Shown piece after piece: positions 42,693 to 51,415 of a stretch of 64,000 nt of DNA. Source of the DNA: Orrella sp037026685 (lineage in GTDB: Bacteria > Pseudomonadota > Gammaproteobacteria > Burkholderiales > Burkholderiaceae_B); contig NZ_JBANET010000024.1 in NCBI RefSeq assembly GCF_037026685.1, positions 5,668-69,667 of the forward strand, read 5' to 3'. A program made the position numbers and the translations under genes. The notes under the pieces were generated by a model. That model was not told the origin of the DNA. It was given only the letters and a program-made list of their open reading frames with translations, and did not search any database. Each line of letters begins with the position of its first letter. The stretch's first letter is position 1.

Positions 42693-43583
42693 TCAGGCCT
42701 GTTCGCCGGTGTCGCCGGTGCGCGGGGCCACGCGCCGCACGCGCAGCCACAGGGCGCGGCGCGCGTCGGCGCGCACCACTTCGATGGCGAGGTTGTCGCG
42801 CTCGACCGTGTCGCCGCGGCGGGGGATGCGGCCCAGCTCGGCCGCCAGCCAGCCGCCTACCGTGTCGTAGTCGTCCTCGGGCAGGGCCGCGCCCAGGGCC
42901 TCGTTGAAGTCGTCGATGTCGGTGGTGGCCATCACGCGCCAGGACTGGTCGCTTTCGGCGAAGATGGTCTGCTCTTCGTCCTCGTCGAACTCGTCCTCGA
43001 TGTCGCCCACGATCTGCTCGAGCACGTCTTCCATGGTGACCAGGCCCGAGATGCCGCCGTGCTCGTCGATGACGATGGCCAGGTGGTTGCGGTTGACGCG
43101 AAAGTCGCGCAGCAGCACGTTCAGGCGCTTGGACTCGGGGATGAACACGGCCGGGCGCACCAGCGAGCGCAGGTCCAGGCCGGGTTCCAGCATGCAGCGC
43201 AGCAGGTCCTTGGCCAGCAGGATGCCGATGATGTTCTCGCGGTCGCCCTCGTAGACGGGAAAGCGCGAATGGGCGGTGTCGATCACCTGCGAGAGCAGGT
43301 AGGGCAGCGGCTGGCCGATGTCCAGCATGTCCATGCGCGAGCGCGGCACCATCAGGTCGCCGGCCGTGCCTTCGGAGACGGCCAGCGCGCCCTTGATCAT
43401 GACGTAGGCTTCGTCGTCCAGCAGGGAGCGCTCGTGGGCGGCCTCCAGGACGGCCTTGATGCTGTCGCGGTCTTGCGGTTCGCGCCGGACCAGGCTCAGC
43501 AGCCGGTCCATCAAGGATTTGTTGGAAGAGGATTTGGCAGGGCGGCTTGCCTCTGCCTCGGCAGCAGGATAAGGATCAGACAT
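42693..43583 (-). CDS. corC: CorC/YbeX-type CBS-domain protein
   Basis: A 296-residue cytoplasmic protein linked to cobalt/magnesium efflux and often found in the ybeZY-corC-lnt operon. Two CBS domains span roughly 70-205 (MVPRSRMDMLDIGQ, HSRFPVYEGDRENIIGIL, VIDEHGGISGLVTMEDVLEQ). A C-terminal transporter-associated CorC/HlyC domain follows. Acidic IEDEFDEDEEQ lies between them. It is 116 bp from ybeY, with a terminator between. Confidence 0.95.
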   Translation of the reverse strand: MSDPYPAAEAEASRPAKSSSNKSLMDRLLSLVRREPQDRDSIKAVLEAAHERSLLDDEAYVMIKGALAVSEGTAGDLMVPRSRMDMLDIGQPLPYLLSQVIDTAHSRFPVYEGDRENIIGILLAKDLLRCMLEPGLDLRSLVRPAVFIPESKRLNVLLRDFRVNRNHLAIVIDEHGGISGLVTMEDVLEQIVGDIEDEFDEDEEQTIFAESDQSWRVMATTDIDDFNEALGAALPEDDYDTVGGWLAAELGRIPRRGDTVERDNLAIEVVRADARRALWLRVRRVAPRTGDTGEQA

Positions 43584-43666
43584 TGTCCGGGGACAAGAAA
43601 AACGAGGCTTTCAGCATAACCGATCCTGGCCGCCTGTTTTGTGGCACTTGTGGCGCAGTTTGAGGG

Positions 43667-43687
43667 AAAACCCCGAAAAAGCGGGGT
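43667..43687 (-). terminator. Intrinsic terminator between ybeY and corC
   Basis: Read on the minus strand, ACCCCG-CTTTTT-CGGGGT forms a six-pair stem with a T-rich loop followed by TTTTCCC. It lies just past ybeY and before corC, so it could separate or attenuate expression within the ybeZ-ybeY-corC-lnt series. Confidence 0.65.
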
Positions 43688-43699
43688 AAAAGCGGGCGG

Positions 43700-44173
43700 C
43701 TAGGGCTGTTCCCGGTAGGGGTCGGGCAGGCCCATGCCGGCCAGGATGCGGGTTTCCAGGGTCTCCATGCGCCGGGCGTCGCGGGCGCGCTGGTGGTCGT
43801 AGCCCAGCGCGTGCAGGGTGCCGTGCACGGTCAGGTGGGCGGCGTGCGCCAGCAGCGGCTTGCCCTGCTCGCGGGCCTCGCGCACCAGCACCGGCACGCA
43901 CAGCACCAGGTCGCCGTGCAGCGTGCCTTGCGGATCGGCCCCGTATTCGAAGGTCAGCACGTTGGTGGCGTAGTCGCGGCCGCGGAACTCGCGGTTCAGG
44001 CGCCGGCCCTCGGCCTGGCCGACCAGGCGCAGGCCCAGGCGCACCCGCGCGGGCGGGCTGGCCTGCTCTTGCGCGGCGCCGGCCAGGCCGCGCTGGACCC
44101 AGCGGCGCAGGCGCCAGCGCGGCAGCCGGTCTTCCCGCACCGCGTACTGCACCGAGAGGGACAGCTCAGGCAT
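43700..44173 (-). CDS. ybeY: Endoribonuclease YbeY
   Basis: A 157-residue metal-dependent RNase involved in 16S rRNA 3' maturation and ribosome quality control. The zinc-binding motif HGTLHALGYDH (HxxxHxxxxxH) is near residue 115, and FRGRDYATNVLTF is conserved. ATG 44173 is chosen because it gives the family's usual length (about 155) and overlaps ybeZ by 8 bp; ATG 44191 would add six residues. It is followed by a likely terminator. Confidence 0.95.
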   Translation of the reverse strand: MPELSLSVQYAVREDRLPRWRLRRWVQRGLAGAAQEQASPPARVRLGLRLVGQAEGRRLNREFRGRDYATNVLTFEYGADPQGTLHGDLVLCVPVLVREAREQGKPLLAHAAHLTVHGTLHALGYDHQRARDARRMETLETRILAGMGLPDPYREQP

Positions 44174-45188
44174 TGCCGCCGGCCTGCTCATAGGCGTCGA
44201 CGATGCGCGCGACCAGCGGGTGGCGCACCACGTCCCGGCTGGTGAAGCGGGTCGAGGCGATGCCCTGTACCGATTCGAGCACCTGCACCGCGTGAGCCAG
44301 GCCGCTTTGCGCGCCGCGGGGCAGGTCGACCTGCGACGGGTCGCCGGTGATCACCGCCTTGCTGCCGAAGCCGATGCGCGTCAGGAACATCTTCATCTGC
44401 TCGGGCGTGGTGTTCTGGGCCTCGTCCAGGATGACGAAGGCATGGTTCAGCGTGCGCCCGCGCATGTAGGCCAGCGGCGCGATCTCGATGGTCTGCTTCT
44501 CGAACAGGCGCTGCACCTTGTCAAAGCCCATCAGGTCGTAGAGGGCGTCGTACAGCGGGCGCAGGTAGGGGTCCACCTTCTGCGCCAGGTCGCCGGGCAG
44601 AAAGCCCAGCCGCTCGCCGGCCTCGACCGCCGGCCGGGTCAGGATCAGGCGCTGCACGCTGTCGCGCTCGAGCGCGTCGATGGCGCAGGCCACCGCCAGC
44701 CAGGTCTTGCCGGTGCCGGCCGGCCCCACGCCGAAGGTGATGTCGTGCTTGAGGATGTTGTTCAGGTAGTCGCGCTGGCGCGGCGTGCGCGGGCGCAGGT
44801 CGCTGCGGCGGGTGCGCAGCGCGATGCCGCCGCTTTCGTCGTCCAGCGGCGGCAGCTCGGCCGGATCGAACCGTTCGGGCGAGGCGTGGGCCTGGCTGGC
44901 GCGGCTCAGGTCCAGCTCGACCAGGCCCAGCTGGATCTCGTCGACCGTCAGCGGCTTGTGTACGGCCTGGGCGGCGAAGCGGCGCAGCGCGCCGGCCGCC
45001 AGCTCGGCCTTCTCGCCTTCCAGGGTGATGCGGCTGCCGCGGCGCGCCAGCTGCACGCCCACGCCGTCGGCCAGCTGCTTGAGATTTTCGTCCAGCGGGC
45101 CGCACAGGTTGGCCAGGTGGGTGTTGTCGCCCTCGATGTTGACGACCACGGGCAGGGCCCGGTGCTGCCGGTTGCGGGAAGTAGCCAT
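44166..45188 (-). CDS. ybeZ: PhoH-family ATPase YbeZ
   Basis: A 340-residue PhoH-like P-loop ATPase paired with YbeY. Walker A is VGPAGTGKTWLAV near residue 145 and Walker B ILDEAQNTTPEQ near residue 255. ITGDPSQVDLPRGAQSGL is a PhoH hallmark. The N-terminal ~110 residues are a KH-like extension. It follows miaB by 23 bp and overlaps ybeY. Confidence 0.95.
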   Translation of the reverse strand: MATSRNRQHRALPVVVNIEGDNTHLANLCGPLDENLKQLADGVGVQLARRGSRITLEGEKAELAAGALRRFAAQAVHKPLTVDEIQLGLVELDLSRASQAHASPERFDPAELPPLDDESGGIALRTRRSDLRPRTPRQRDYLNNILKHDITFGVGPAGTGKTWLAVACAIDALERDSVQRLILTRPAVEAGERLGFLPGDLAQKVDPYLRPLYDALYDLMGFDKVQRLFEKQTIEIAPLAYMRGRTLNHAFVILDEAQNTTPEQMKMFLTRIGFGSKAVITGDPSQVDLPRGAQSGLAHAVQVLESVQGIASTRFTSRDVVRHPLVARIVDAYEQAGGNA

Positions 45189-45211
45189 GCGTATGCCTCC
45201 TTTGGATCGGC

Positions 45212-46654
45212 CTAGCGGGCCGCCGTCTCGCGGGGCGTGTCGACGTCGGCGACGCGGGCGCGCAGCGAATTGGTGTAGGCCTGCGTGATTTCCGCCTCGA
45301 CCATCTGGCCGATCAGGCGCGCCGGCCCCTGGAAATTGACGATGCGGTTGTTCTCGGTGCGGCCCATCAGTTCGGAGGGATCGCGGCGCGAGGGGCCTTC
45401 GACCAGCAGGCGCTGGCGCGTGCCGACCATGGACTGGCTGATGGCCGCCGCCTGCTCGGCCAGCAGCGCCTGCAGGCGCTGCAGCCGCTGCAGCTTGAGC
45501 GCCTGCGGCGTGTCGTCGGCCAGGTCGGCGGCCGGCGTGCCGGGGCGGCGCGAATAAATGAAGGAGAACGCCGTATCGAAGCCCACGTCCTCGATCAGCT
45601 TCATGGTCTTGCCGAAGTCTTCCTCGGTCTCGCCGGGAAAGCCCACGATGAAGTCCGAGGACAGGGTCAGGCCCGGCCGCGCCGCGCGCAGGCGCCGCAC
45701 GATGGACTTGAACTCCAGCGTGGTGTAGCCGCGCTTCATGGCCGCCAGCACGCGGTCGCTGCCCGATTGCACCGGCAGGTGCAGGAAGGGCACCAGCTTG
45801 GGCAGCTTGCCGTGCGCCTCGATCAGGCGCGGGGTCATTTCCTTGGGGTGCGAGGTGGTATAGCGGATGCGCTCGATGCCCGGGATCTCGTGCACGTATT
45901 CGAGCAGCATGGCGAAGTCGGCGGTCTGGCCCTGTTCGCCCAGGGCGCCCCGGTAGGCATTGACGTTCTGGCCCAGCAGGGTTACTTCCTTGACGCCCTG
46001 GTCGGCCAGGTCGGCGACCTCGGTGAGCACGTCCTCGAAGGGCCGCGAGACCTCGGCGCCGCGCGTGTAGGGCACCACGCAGAAGCTGCAGTACTTGCTG
46101 CAGCCCTCCATGATGGAGACGAAGGCGGTGGCGCCTTCCACGCGCGGGGGCGGCAGCTTGTCGAACTTCTCGATCTCGGGAAAGCTGATGTCCACCTGCG
46201 AGCGGCCCTGGTCGCGGCGGCGGCGGATCAGCTCGGGCAGGCGGTGCAGCGTCTGCGGGCCGAACACCACGTCCACATAGGGCGCGCGCTTGACGATGGC
46301 CTCGCCCTCCTGGCTGGCCACGCAGCCGCCCACGCCGATCACCAGGTCGGGCTTGAGCTGCTTGAGGTGCTGCACCCGGCCCAGGTCCGAGAACACCTTT
46401 TCCTGCGCCTTCTCGCGCACCGAACAGGTGTTGAACAGGATGACGTCGGCTTGCTCCGGGGTGTCGGTCAGTTCCAGCCCCTGGTCGCCGCGCAGCACGT
46501 CGGCCATCTTGTCCGAGTCGTACTCGTTCATCTGGCAGCCGAAGGTGCGGATGTAGAGCTTGCGCGGGGCGCCGGCGCGCTGGCCGTCGGGTTGGGAAGC
46601 GGGGGCGGGCGCGGCCGGCGTATCGCCGTTGCGCGAGAGGATGGTTTCTTGCAT
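45212..46654 (-). CDS. miaB: tRNA-2-methylthio-N6-dimethylallyladenosine synthase MiaB
   Basis: A 480-residue methylthiotransferase acting on A37 of tRNA. The N-terminal cluster domain has cysteines in RTFGCQMNEYD, NTCSVREKAQ and GGCVASQEG. The radical SAM motif CSKYCSFCVVPYTRG is near residue 185. A C-terminal TRAM domain ends the protein. The start is ATG 46654 (MQETILSRNG); the first ~30 residues are Ala/Pro-rich and not part of the core. It heads miaB-ybeZ-ybeY-corC-lnt. Confidence 0.97.
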   Translation of the reverse strand: MQETILSRNGDTPAAPAPASQPDGQRAGAPRKLYIRTFGCQMNEYDSDKMADVLRGDQGLELTDTPEQADVILFNTCSVREKAQEKVFSDLGRVQHLKQLKPDLVIGVGGCVASQEGEAIVKRAPYVDVVFGPQTLHRLPELIRRRRDQGRSQVDISFPEIEKFDKLPPPRVEGATAFVSIMEGCSKYCSFCVVPYTRGAEVSRPFEDVLTEVADLADQGVKEVTLLGQNVNAYRGALGEQGQTADFAMLLEYVHEIPGIERIRYTTSHPKEMTPRLIEAHGKLPKLVPFLHLPVQSGSDRVLAAMKRGYTTLEFKSIVRRLRAARPGLTLSSDFIVGFPGETEEDFGKTMKLIEDVGFDTAFSFIYSRRPGTPAADLADDTPQALKLQRLQRLQALLAEQAAAISQSMVGTRQRLLVEGPSRRDPSELMGRTENNRIVNFQGPARLIGQMVEAEITQAYTNSLRARVADVDTPRETAAR

Positions 46655-46782
46655 GGATACCGGCCGTGACGGGTGTCTATCCCGCGGGCGCTGAGAAAGA
46701 GGAAAAGGGAAGTTTACCGCGCCGGGGCGCCGCGCAGCTGGCTTTGCCAGTCCGCTGGCGCGCCTTCGGGGGATGAGCCCGG

Positions 46783-46814
46783 GCCCCGTACAGTCCACGG
46801 GGACTGCACGGGGC
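46783..46814. other. Long hairpin between secF and miaB
   Basis: GCCCCGTACAGTCC and GGACTGCACGGGGC form a 14-base stem with one mismatch around the four bases ACGG. No T-run follows on either strand, so it is not a standard terminator. It lies in the 218-bp gap between the secF stop and miaB start, and could be a transcript-stabilising structure or a mobile repeat. Confidence 0.6.
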
Positions 46815-46872
46815 TTGGCGGATCCGGGCGGCCGGCCAGCCGCGAGGCGGGCAGGCGCAGCGCTTCGGGGGG

Positions 46873-47811
46873 TTACGGCGTCTCGACCTCGGGCTCGCCT
46901 TCCTTCTTGACCGGCTTGACCAGGTCCTCGCGCTTGACGCCCAGCCACATCGCCAGGGCCGCGGCCACGAACACCGAGGAGTAGATGCCGAACCAGATGC
47001 CGATGGTCAGGGCCAGCGCGAAGTAGTGCAGCGAGGGGCCGCCGAAGATCAGCATGGCCAGCACCATCATCTGGGTCGAGCCGTGGGTGATGATGGTGCG
47101 CGAGATGGTCTGGGTGATGGCGCCGTCGATGATCTCGCGCACCGAAGCCTTGCGGTGCTTGCGGAAGTTCTCGCGGATGCGGTCCATGATGACCACCGAT
47201 TCGTTCACCGAGTAGCCCAGCACGGCCAGCACCCCGGCCAGCACCGGCAGCGAGAACTCCCACTGGAAGAACGAGAAGAAGCCCAGGATGATCACCACGT
47301 CGTGCAGGTTGGCGACCACGCCGGCCACGGCGAACTTCCATTCGAAGCGGATGCCCAGGTAGATCATGATGCCGATCACCACGAACAGCAGCGCCAGCAG
47401 GCCGTTCTCGACCAGCTCGCGGCCCACCTGCGGGCCCACGAATTCGACGCGGCGCAGCTCGACCGAGGGATCGACCTTCTGCAGCGCCTGCAGCACGGTC
47501 TCGCTCTGGCCGGCGCTGGTCTGGCCCTCGGCCAGGGGCAGGCGGATCATCACGTCGCGCGAGGTGCCGAAGTTCTGCACCTGGAAGTCGGAGTAGCCCA
47601 GCGCCGCCACGGCGCTGCGGACCTGGTCCAGCTGCGCGGTCTGCTCGTAGCTGACCTCCATGACGGTGCCGCCGGTGAACTCGATCGACAGGTGAAAGCC
47701 GCGCGTGGCGATGAAAAAGACCGCCAGCAGGAAGGTGATCAGGCTGATGGCGTTCAGCACCACGGCGTGGCGCATGAACGGAATGGTGCGGTGGATGCGG
47801 AAGAATTCCAT
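46873..47811 (-). CDS. secF: Protein translocase subunit SecF
   Basis: A 312-residue membrane subunit of the SecDF-YajC complex, which assists protein export. The first helix and periplasmic loop give IEFTGGTVMEV, and the later helices include GYSVNESVVIMDRIRENFR and TRTIITHGST-type segments (SRTIITHGST). ATG 47811 is one base past the secD stop. Charged tail at the end. Order yajC-secD-secF is standard. Confidence 0.96.
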   Translation of the reverse strand: MEFFRIHRTIPFMRHAVVLNAISLITFLLAVFFIATRGFHLSIEFTGGTVMEVSYEQTAQLDQVRSAVAALGYSDFQVQNFGTSRDVMIRLPLAEGQTSAGQSETVLQALQKVDPSVELRRVEFVGPQVGRELVENGLLALLFVVIGIMIYLGIRFEWKFAVAGVVANLHDVVIILGFFSFFQWEFSLPVLAGVLAVLGYSVNESVVIMDRIRENFRKHRKASVREIIDGAITQTISRTIITHGSTQMMVLAMLIFGGPSLHYFALALTIGIWFGIYSSVFVAAALAMWLGVKREDLVKPVKKEGEPEVETP

Positions 47812-47812
47812 G

Positions 47813-49684
47813 TCAGTCCTTGGCCTTGGGTTTCCAGACGGTGCCGATGGAGATCGCCTGGAGCCTGCGGCGTCCGCCATACCAGAGGTTGGCCAGCGCG
47901 CGCACGCCCACGACCGCCGAGAACATCGAGGTCAGGATGCCCAGGCAGTGCACCACCGCGAAGCCGCGCACCGGCCCCGAGCCGAAGGCCAGCAGGGCGA
48001 TGCCCACGATCAGCGTGGTCAGGTTCGAGTCCAGGATGGTGCCCCAGGCCCGCTCGAAGCCGTGGTGGATGGCCTGCTGCGGCGAGGCGCCGTTGCGCAG
48101 TTCTTCCCGTATGCGCTCGTTGATGAGCACGTTGGCGTCGATGGCCATGCCCAGCGTCAGGGCGATGGCGGCGATGCCCGGCAGCGTCAGCGTGGCCTGC
48201 AGCATGGACAGCAGGGCCAGCAGCAGCAGCACGTTGAGCGTCAGCCCGATGACCGAGAAGATGCCGAACAGGTGGTAGTACAGGATGATGAAGGCCGCGA
48301 TGGCCAGGAAGCCGAACAGCGTCGAGTTGAAGCCCTGGGCGATGTTGTCCGCGCCCAGGCTCGGGCCGATGGTGCGCTCCTCGATGATCTCCATGGGCGC
48401 GGCCAGCGCGCCGGCGCGCAGCAGCAGGGCGGTGTTGGCGGCTTCCTCGGCGCTCATGCTACCGGAGATCTGCACCTGGCCGCCGGGGATCTCGGTGCGG
48501 ATGACCGGGGCCGTGACGACTTCGCCGCGGCCGCGCTCGAACAGCAGGATGGCCATGCGGCGGTTGATGTTGTCGCGGGTGACGTCGCGGAAGATGCGCG
48601 CGCCCTTGGCGTCCAGCGTCAGGTGCACGGCCGGCTGCTGGGTCTGCTGGTCGCGCCCGGGCTGGGCGTCCTGCAGGTTCTCGCCGGTCAGGATGACCTG
48701 GCGGCGCACCAGCAGGGGCATGCCGTTGGCGTCCTCGTAGCGCTCCAGGCCGAAGGGCACGGTGCCGGCGGCCAGCGCGCTTTGCGCGGCCGGCGAGTCG
48801 TCGACCAGGCGGATCTCCAGGGTGGCCGTGCGGCCCAGCAGTTCCTTGGCGCGGGCCACGTCCTGCACGCCCGGCAGCTGGACCACGATGCGGTCGGTGC
48901 CCTGCTGCTGGATGATGGGCTCGGCCACGCCCAGCTCGTTGATGCGGTTGTGCAGCGTGGTCATGTTCTGGCGCAGGGCGTTGCTCTGCACCGTGGCGAT
49001 GGCCGTCTGGCTCAGGGTGCCCACCAGCTGGGCGCGCTGGCCGTCCTGGCGCCCGGCGAACTGCAGGTCGGGCATGCGGCTGCGCAGCGCCGCCAGCGCG
49101 TTGTCGCGCAGCTCGGCGCTCTCGAAGCTGGCCACCACGCTCTGGCCCGCGCGCTCGACCGTGCCGCCGATGCGCTGGTCGCGCAGGATGTTGCGCGCAT
49201 CGCCGGCCAGCGACTCGTAGCGGGCGGTCAGCGCCCCCTGCATATCGACCTGCAGCAGGAAATGCACGCCGCCGCGCAGGTCCAGGCCCAGGTACATGGG
49301 CCGCGCGCCGATGGCGCTGAGCCAGTTGGGCGAGGCCGGCAGCAGGTTCAGCGCCACCGTGTACGAGGGATCCTCGGGGTTCGGGTTCAGGCTGCGCTCG
49401 ATCAGGTCGCGGGCCTGCAGCTGCACGTCGGTCGTGGCAAAGCGCACGCGCACGGTGCCGATGGTGCCGTTCTGCTCGAACTGCGAGCCGGTGGTCTCGA
49501 TGCCCGCATCGGCCAGCAGCTGCTCGACGCGGCCGAGCATGGTGCTGTCCACCTTGACGGTGGATTTGGCGTTGGAGATCTGGACCGCCGGCGATTCGCC
49601 GAAGAAGTTGGGCAGCGTGTAGAGCAGGCCGACCAGCACCGCGATCAGGACGGTGGCGTATTTCCAGAGGGGATAGCGGTTCAT
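47813..49684 (-). CDS. secD: Protein translocase subunit SecD
   Basis: A 623-residue membrane subunit of SecDF. The N-terminal helix and YLGLDLRGGVHFLLQVD motif begin the periplasmic domain, which has the expected P1 region. The C-terminal six-helix part includes LGMAIDANVLINERIREEL with the transport-linked Asp. ATG 49684 (MNRYPLWKY) is preferred over the four-residue longer frame because it matches the typical SecD start. Proton-driven export function is by family. Confidence 0.96.
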   Translation of the reverse strand: MNRYPLWKYATVLIAVLVGLLYTLPNFFGESPAVQISNAKSTVKVDSTMLGRVEQLLADAGIETTGSQFEQNGTIGTVRVRFATTDVQLQARDLIERSLNPNPEDPSYTVALNLLPASPNWLSAIGARPMYLGLDLRGGVHFLLQVDMQGALTARYESLAGDARNILRDQRIGGTVERAGQSVVASFESAELRDNALAALRSRMPDLQFAGRQDGQRAQLVGTLSQTAIATVQSNALRQNMTTLHNRINELGVAEPIIQQQGTDRIVVQLPGVQDVARAKELLGRTATLEIRLVDDSPAAQSALAAGTVPFGLERYEDANGMPLLVRRQVILTGENLQDAQPGRDQQTQQPAVHLTLDAKGARIFRDVTRDNINRRMAILLFERGRGEVVTAPVIRTEIPGGQVQISGSMSAEEAANTALLLRAGALAAPMEIIEERTIGPSLGADNIAQGFNSTLFGFLAIAAFIILYYHLFGIFSVIGLTLNVLLLLALLSMLQATLTLPGIAAIALTLGMAIDANVLINERIREELRNGASPQQAIHHGFERAWGTILDSNLTTLIVGIALLAFGSGPVRGFAVVHCLGILTSMFSAVVGVRALANLWYGGRRRLQAISIGTVWKPKAKD

Positions 49685-49701
49685 GGTGTGATCCACCCCC
49701 G

Positions 49702-49763
49702 AGGCGCTGCGCGCCTGCCCCCCCGAGGGGGCGGCACTGGCGGACCGGCGGAGCCGGCTCCGC
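49702..49763. repeat. REP-like cluster of GC-rich hairpins between yajC and secD
   Basis: Three inverted repeats stand in a row: AGGCGC-TGC-GCGCCT (49702-49716), GCCCCC-CCGA-GGGGGC (49717-49732) and the self-complementary CGGAGCCGGCTCCG (49749-49762). This layout matches dispersed intergenic GC-rich repeats known in Burkholderiales, from general recollection. It lies just upstream of the secD start on the minus strand, in the yajC-secD gap, and could affect mRNA stability. Confidence 0.7.
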
Positions 49764-49833
49764 GGTGTCCTGGCTGGGGAGTTTGCGTTGTTGCGATGCC
49801 GCCGGGGTGCGGCATCAAGGGAAATTGTGACGC

Positions 49834-50184
49834 TTACAGGGCCTTGATGGTTCCTTTGGGCAACACTGCCGAGACCGAGGGCTTTTGCAGGATGATCTCG
49901 ACGGGCTTGTCGGCCAGCTCGGCCACTTCGACCGTGACGTAGTTGTCGCTGACCTTGGTGACCTTGCCCAGGATGCCGCCGGCGGTGACGACTTCGTCGC
50001 CCTTGGCCAGTTCGGACAGCAGTTGGCGGTGGGCCTTCTGGCGCTTCATCTGGGGCCGGATCATCAGGAAATAGAGGATCACGAACATCAGGATGATGGG
50101 CAGCATGCCCATCAGGGCGCCGCCGGCTTCCCCGCCGGGGGCGGCCTGGGCCAGAACGATGCCGAGGGTATCGGTCGCGAGCAT
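49834..50184 (-). CDS. yajC: Sec translocase accessory protein YajC
   Basis: A 116-residue single-helix inner-membrane protein of the SecDF-YajC complex. The helix LPIILMFVILYFLMIRPQMKR is near residue 28, followed by the conserved ELAKGDEVVTAGGILGKV. It lies between tgt and secD, the usual order queA-tgt-yajC-secD-secF. A 149-bp gap before secD contains the hairpin cluster. Confidence 0.96.
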   Translation of the reverse strand: MLATDTLGIVLAQAAPGGEAGGALMGMLPIILMFVILYFLMIRPQMKRQKAHRQLLSELAKGDEVVTAGGILGKVTKVSDNYVTVEVAELADKPVEIILQKPSVSAVLPKGTIKAL

Positions 50185-50278
50185 TGGATTTCTCCTGGTT
50201 GAACTTTTTAAGCCGGCTATTGTAGCGATCTTGTATCGGCTTGTTGGGGCGATGTTGCGCGCGCGCGCCGGGGCGGGG

Positions 50279-51415
50279 TCAGTCGATGCCGCGCGCCCGG
50301 TCGGCGGCGAAGCGCTCGCGCCACTCGGAAAACGTGCCGGTTTCGATGGCCTGGCGCATCTCGTGCATGATCTGCAGGTAAAAGCGCAGGTTGTGCTCGG
50401 TATTGAGCCGCGCGCCGGTGATTTCGTTGGCCCGCTGCATGTGGTGCAGGTAGGCGCGCGAGAAGCGGGCGCAGGCGCCGCAGCGGCACGAGGGGTCCAC
50501 CGGCCGGGTGTCGTCGCGGTAGCGGGCGTTGCGGATCTTCAGGTCGCCGTAGCGGGTGAACAGCCAGCCGTTGCGGGCGTTGCGGGTGGGCATCACGCAG
50601 TCGAACATGTCTATGCCCTGCGCCACCCCCTGGACCAGGTCCTCGGGCGTGCCCACGCCCATCAGGTAGCGCGGCTTGTCCTGTGGCAGGCGCGGGGCCA
50701 CGTGCGCCAGGATGCGCTGCATGTCGGCCTTGGGCTCGCCCACCGACAGCCCGCCGATGGCGTAGCCGTGAAAGCCGATTTCCTGCAGGCCGGCCAGCGA
50801 TTCGTCGCGCAGGGGCTCGTACATGCCGCCCTGCACGATGCCGAACAGGGCGTTGGGATTGCCCAGCTCGTCGAAGGCCTGGCGCGAACGGCGCGCCCAG
50901 CGCAGCGACATGCGCATCGAGCGCGCGGCCTGCTCGTAGGTGGCAGGGCGCCCGTCGATCTCGTAGGGCGTGCATTCGTCAAAGACCATTACCACATCGG
51001 AATTGAGCGCATGCTGGATGCGCATGGATTCCTCGGGCGTCAGGAACAGGCGCGCGCCGTCTATGGGCGAGGCGAACTTCACGCCTTCCTCGGTGATCTT
51101 GCGCATGCCTTGCAGGCTGAATACCTGAAACCCCCCCGAGTCGGTCAGGATGGGCCTTTGCCACTGCATGAAGCCGTGCAGGCCGCCGTGCGCGCCGATG
51201 ACCTGCGGGCCGGGCCGCAGCCACAGGTGGAAGGTGTTGCCCAGCACGATCTGCGCGCCCAGGTCTTCCAGCTCGTGCGGGAGCATGGCCTTGACCGCCC
51301 CGTAGGTGCCTACCGGCATGAAGATGGGCGTCTGGACCACGCCGTGGTTCAGGACAAGGCGGCCGCGGCGGGCCTGGCCGTCGCGGGCCAGCAGTTCGAA
51401 GGAAAGTCCGGTCAT
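50279..51415 (-). CDS. tgt: Queuine tRNA-ribosyltransferase Tgt
   Basis: A 378-residue enzyme exchanging guanine-34 for preQ1 in tRNAs with GUN anticodons. The general acid/base Asp is in ILTDSGGFQVFSL, the nucleophile Asp in FDCVMPTRNARNG, and the zinc site in CRCGACARFSRAYLHH. GIVQGGMYEPLR is conserved. ATG 51415 overlaps the queA stop (ATGA). The frame is open further upstream but there it is inside queA. Confidence 0.97.
   Translation of the reverse strand: MTGLSFELLARDGQARRGRLVLNHGVVQTPIFMPVGTYGAVKAMLPHELEDLGAQIVLGNTFHLWLRPGPQVIGAHGGLHGFMQWQRPILTDSGGFQVFSLQGMRKITEEGVKFASPIDGARLFLTPEESMRIQHALNSDVVMVFDECTPYEIDGRPATYEQAARSMRMSLRWARRSRQAFDELGNPNALFGIVQGGMYEPLRDESLAGLQEIGFHGYAIGGLSVGEPKADMQRILAHVAPRLPQDKPRYLMGVGTPEDLVQGVAQGIDMFDCVMPTRNARNGWLFTRYGDLKIRNARYRDDTRPVDPSCRCGACARFSRAYLHHMQRANEITGARLNTEHNLRFYLQIMHEMRQAIETGTFSEWRERFAADRARGID

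Noticed and set aside
46767..46872. Extra small gene between secF and miaB
   Set aside because: Frames there are dominated by the hairpin and GC-rich repeats, with no start signal of note.
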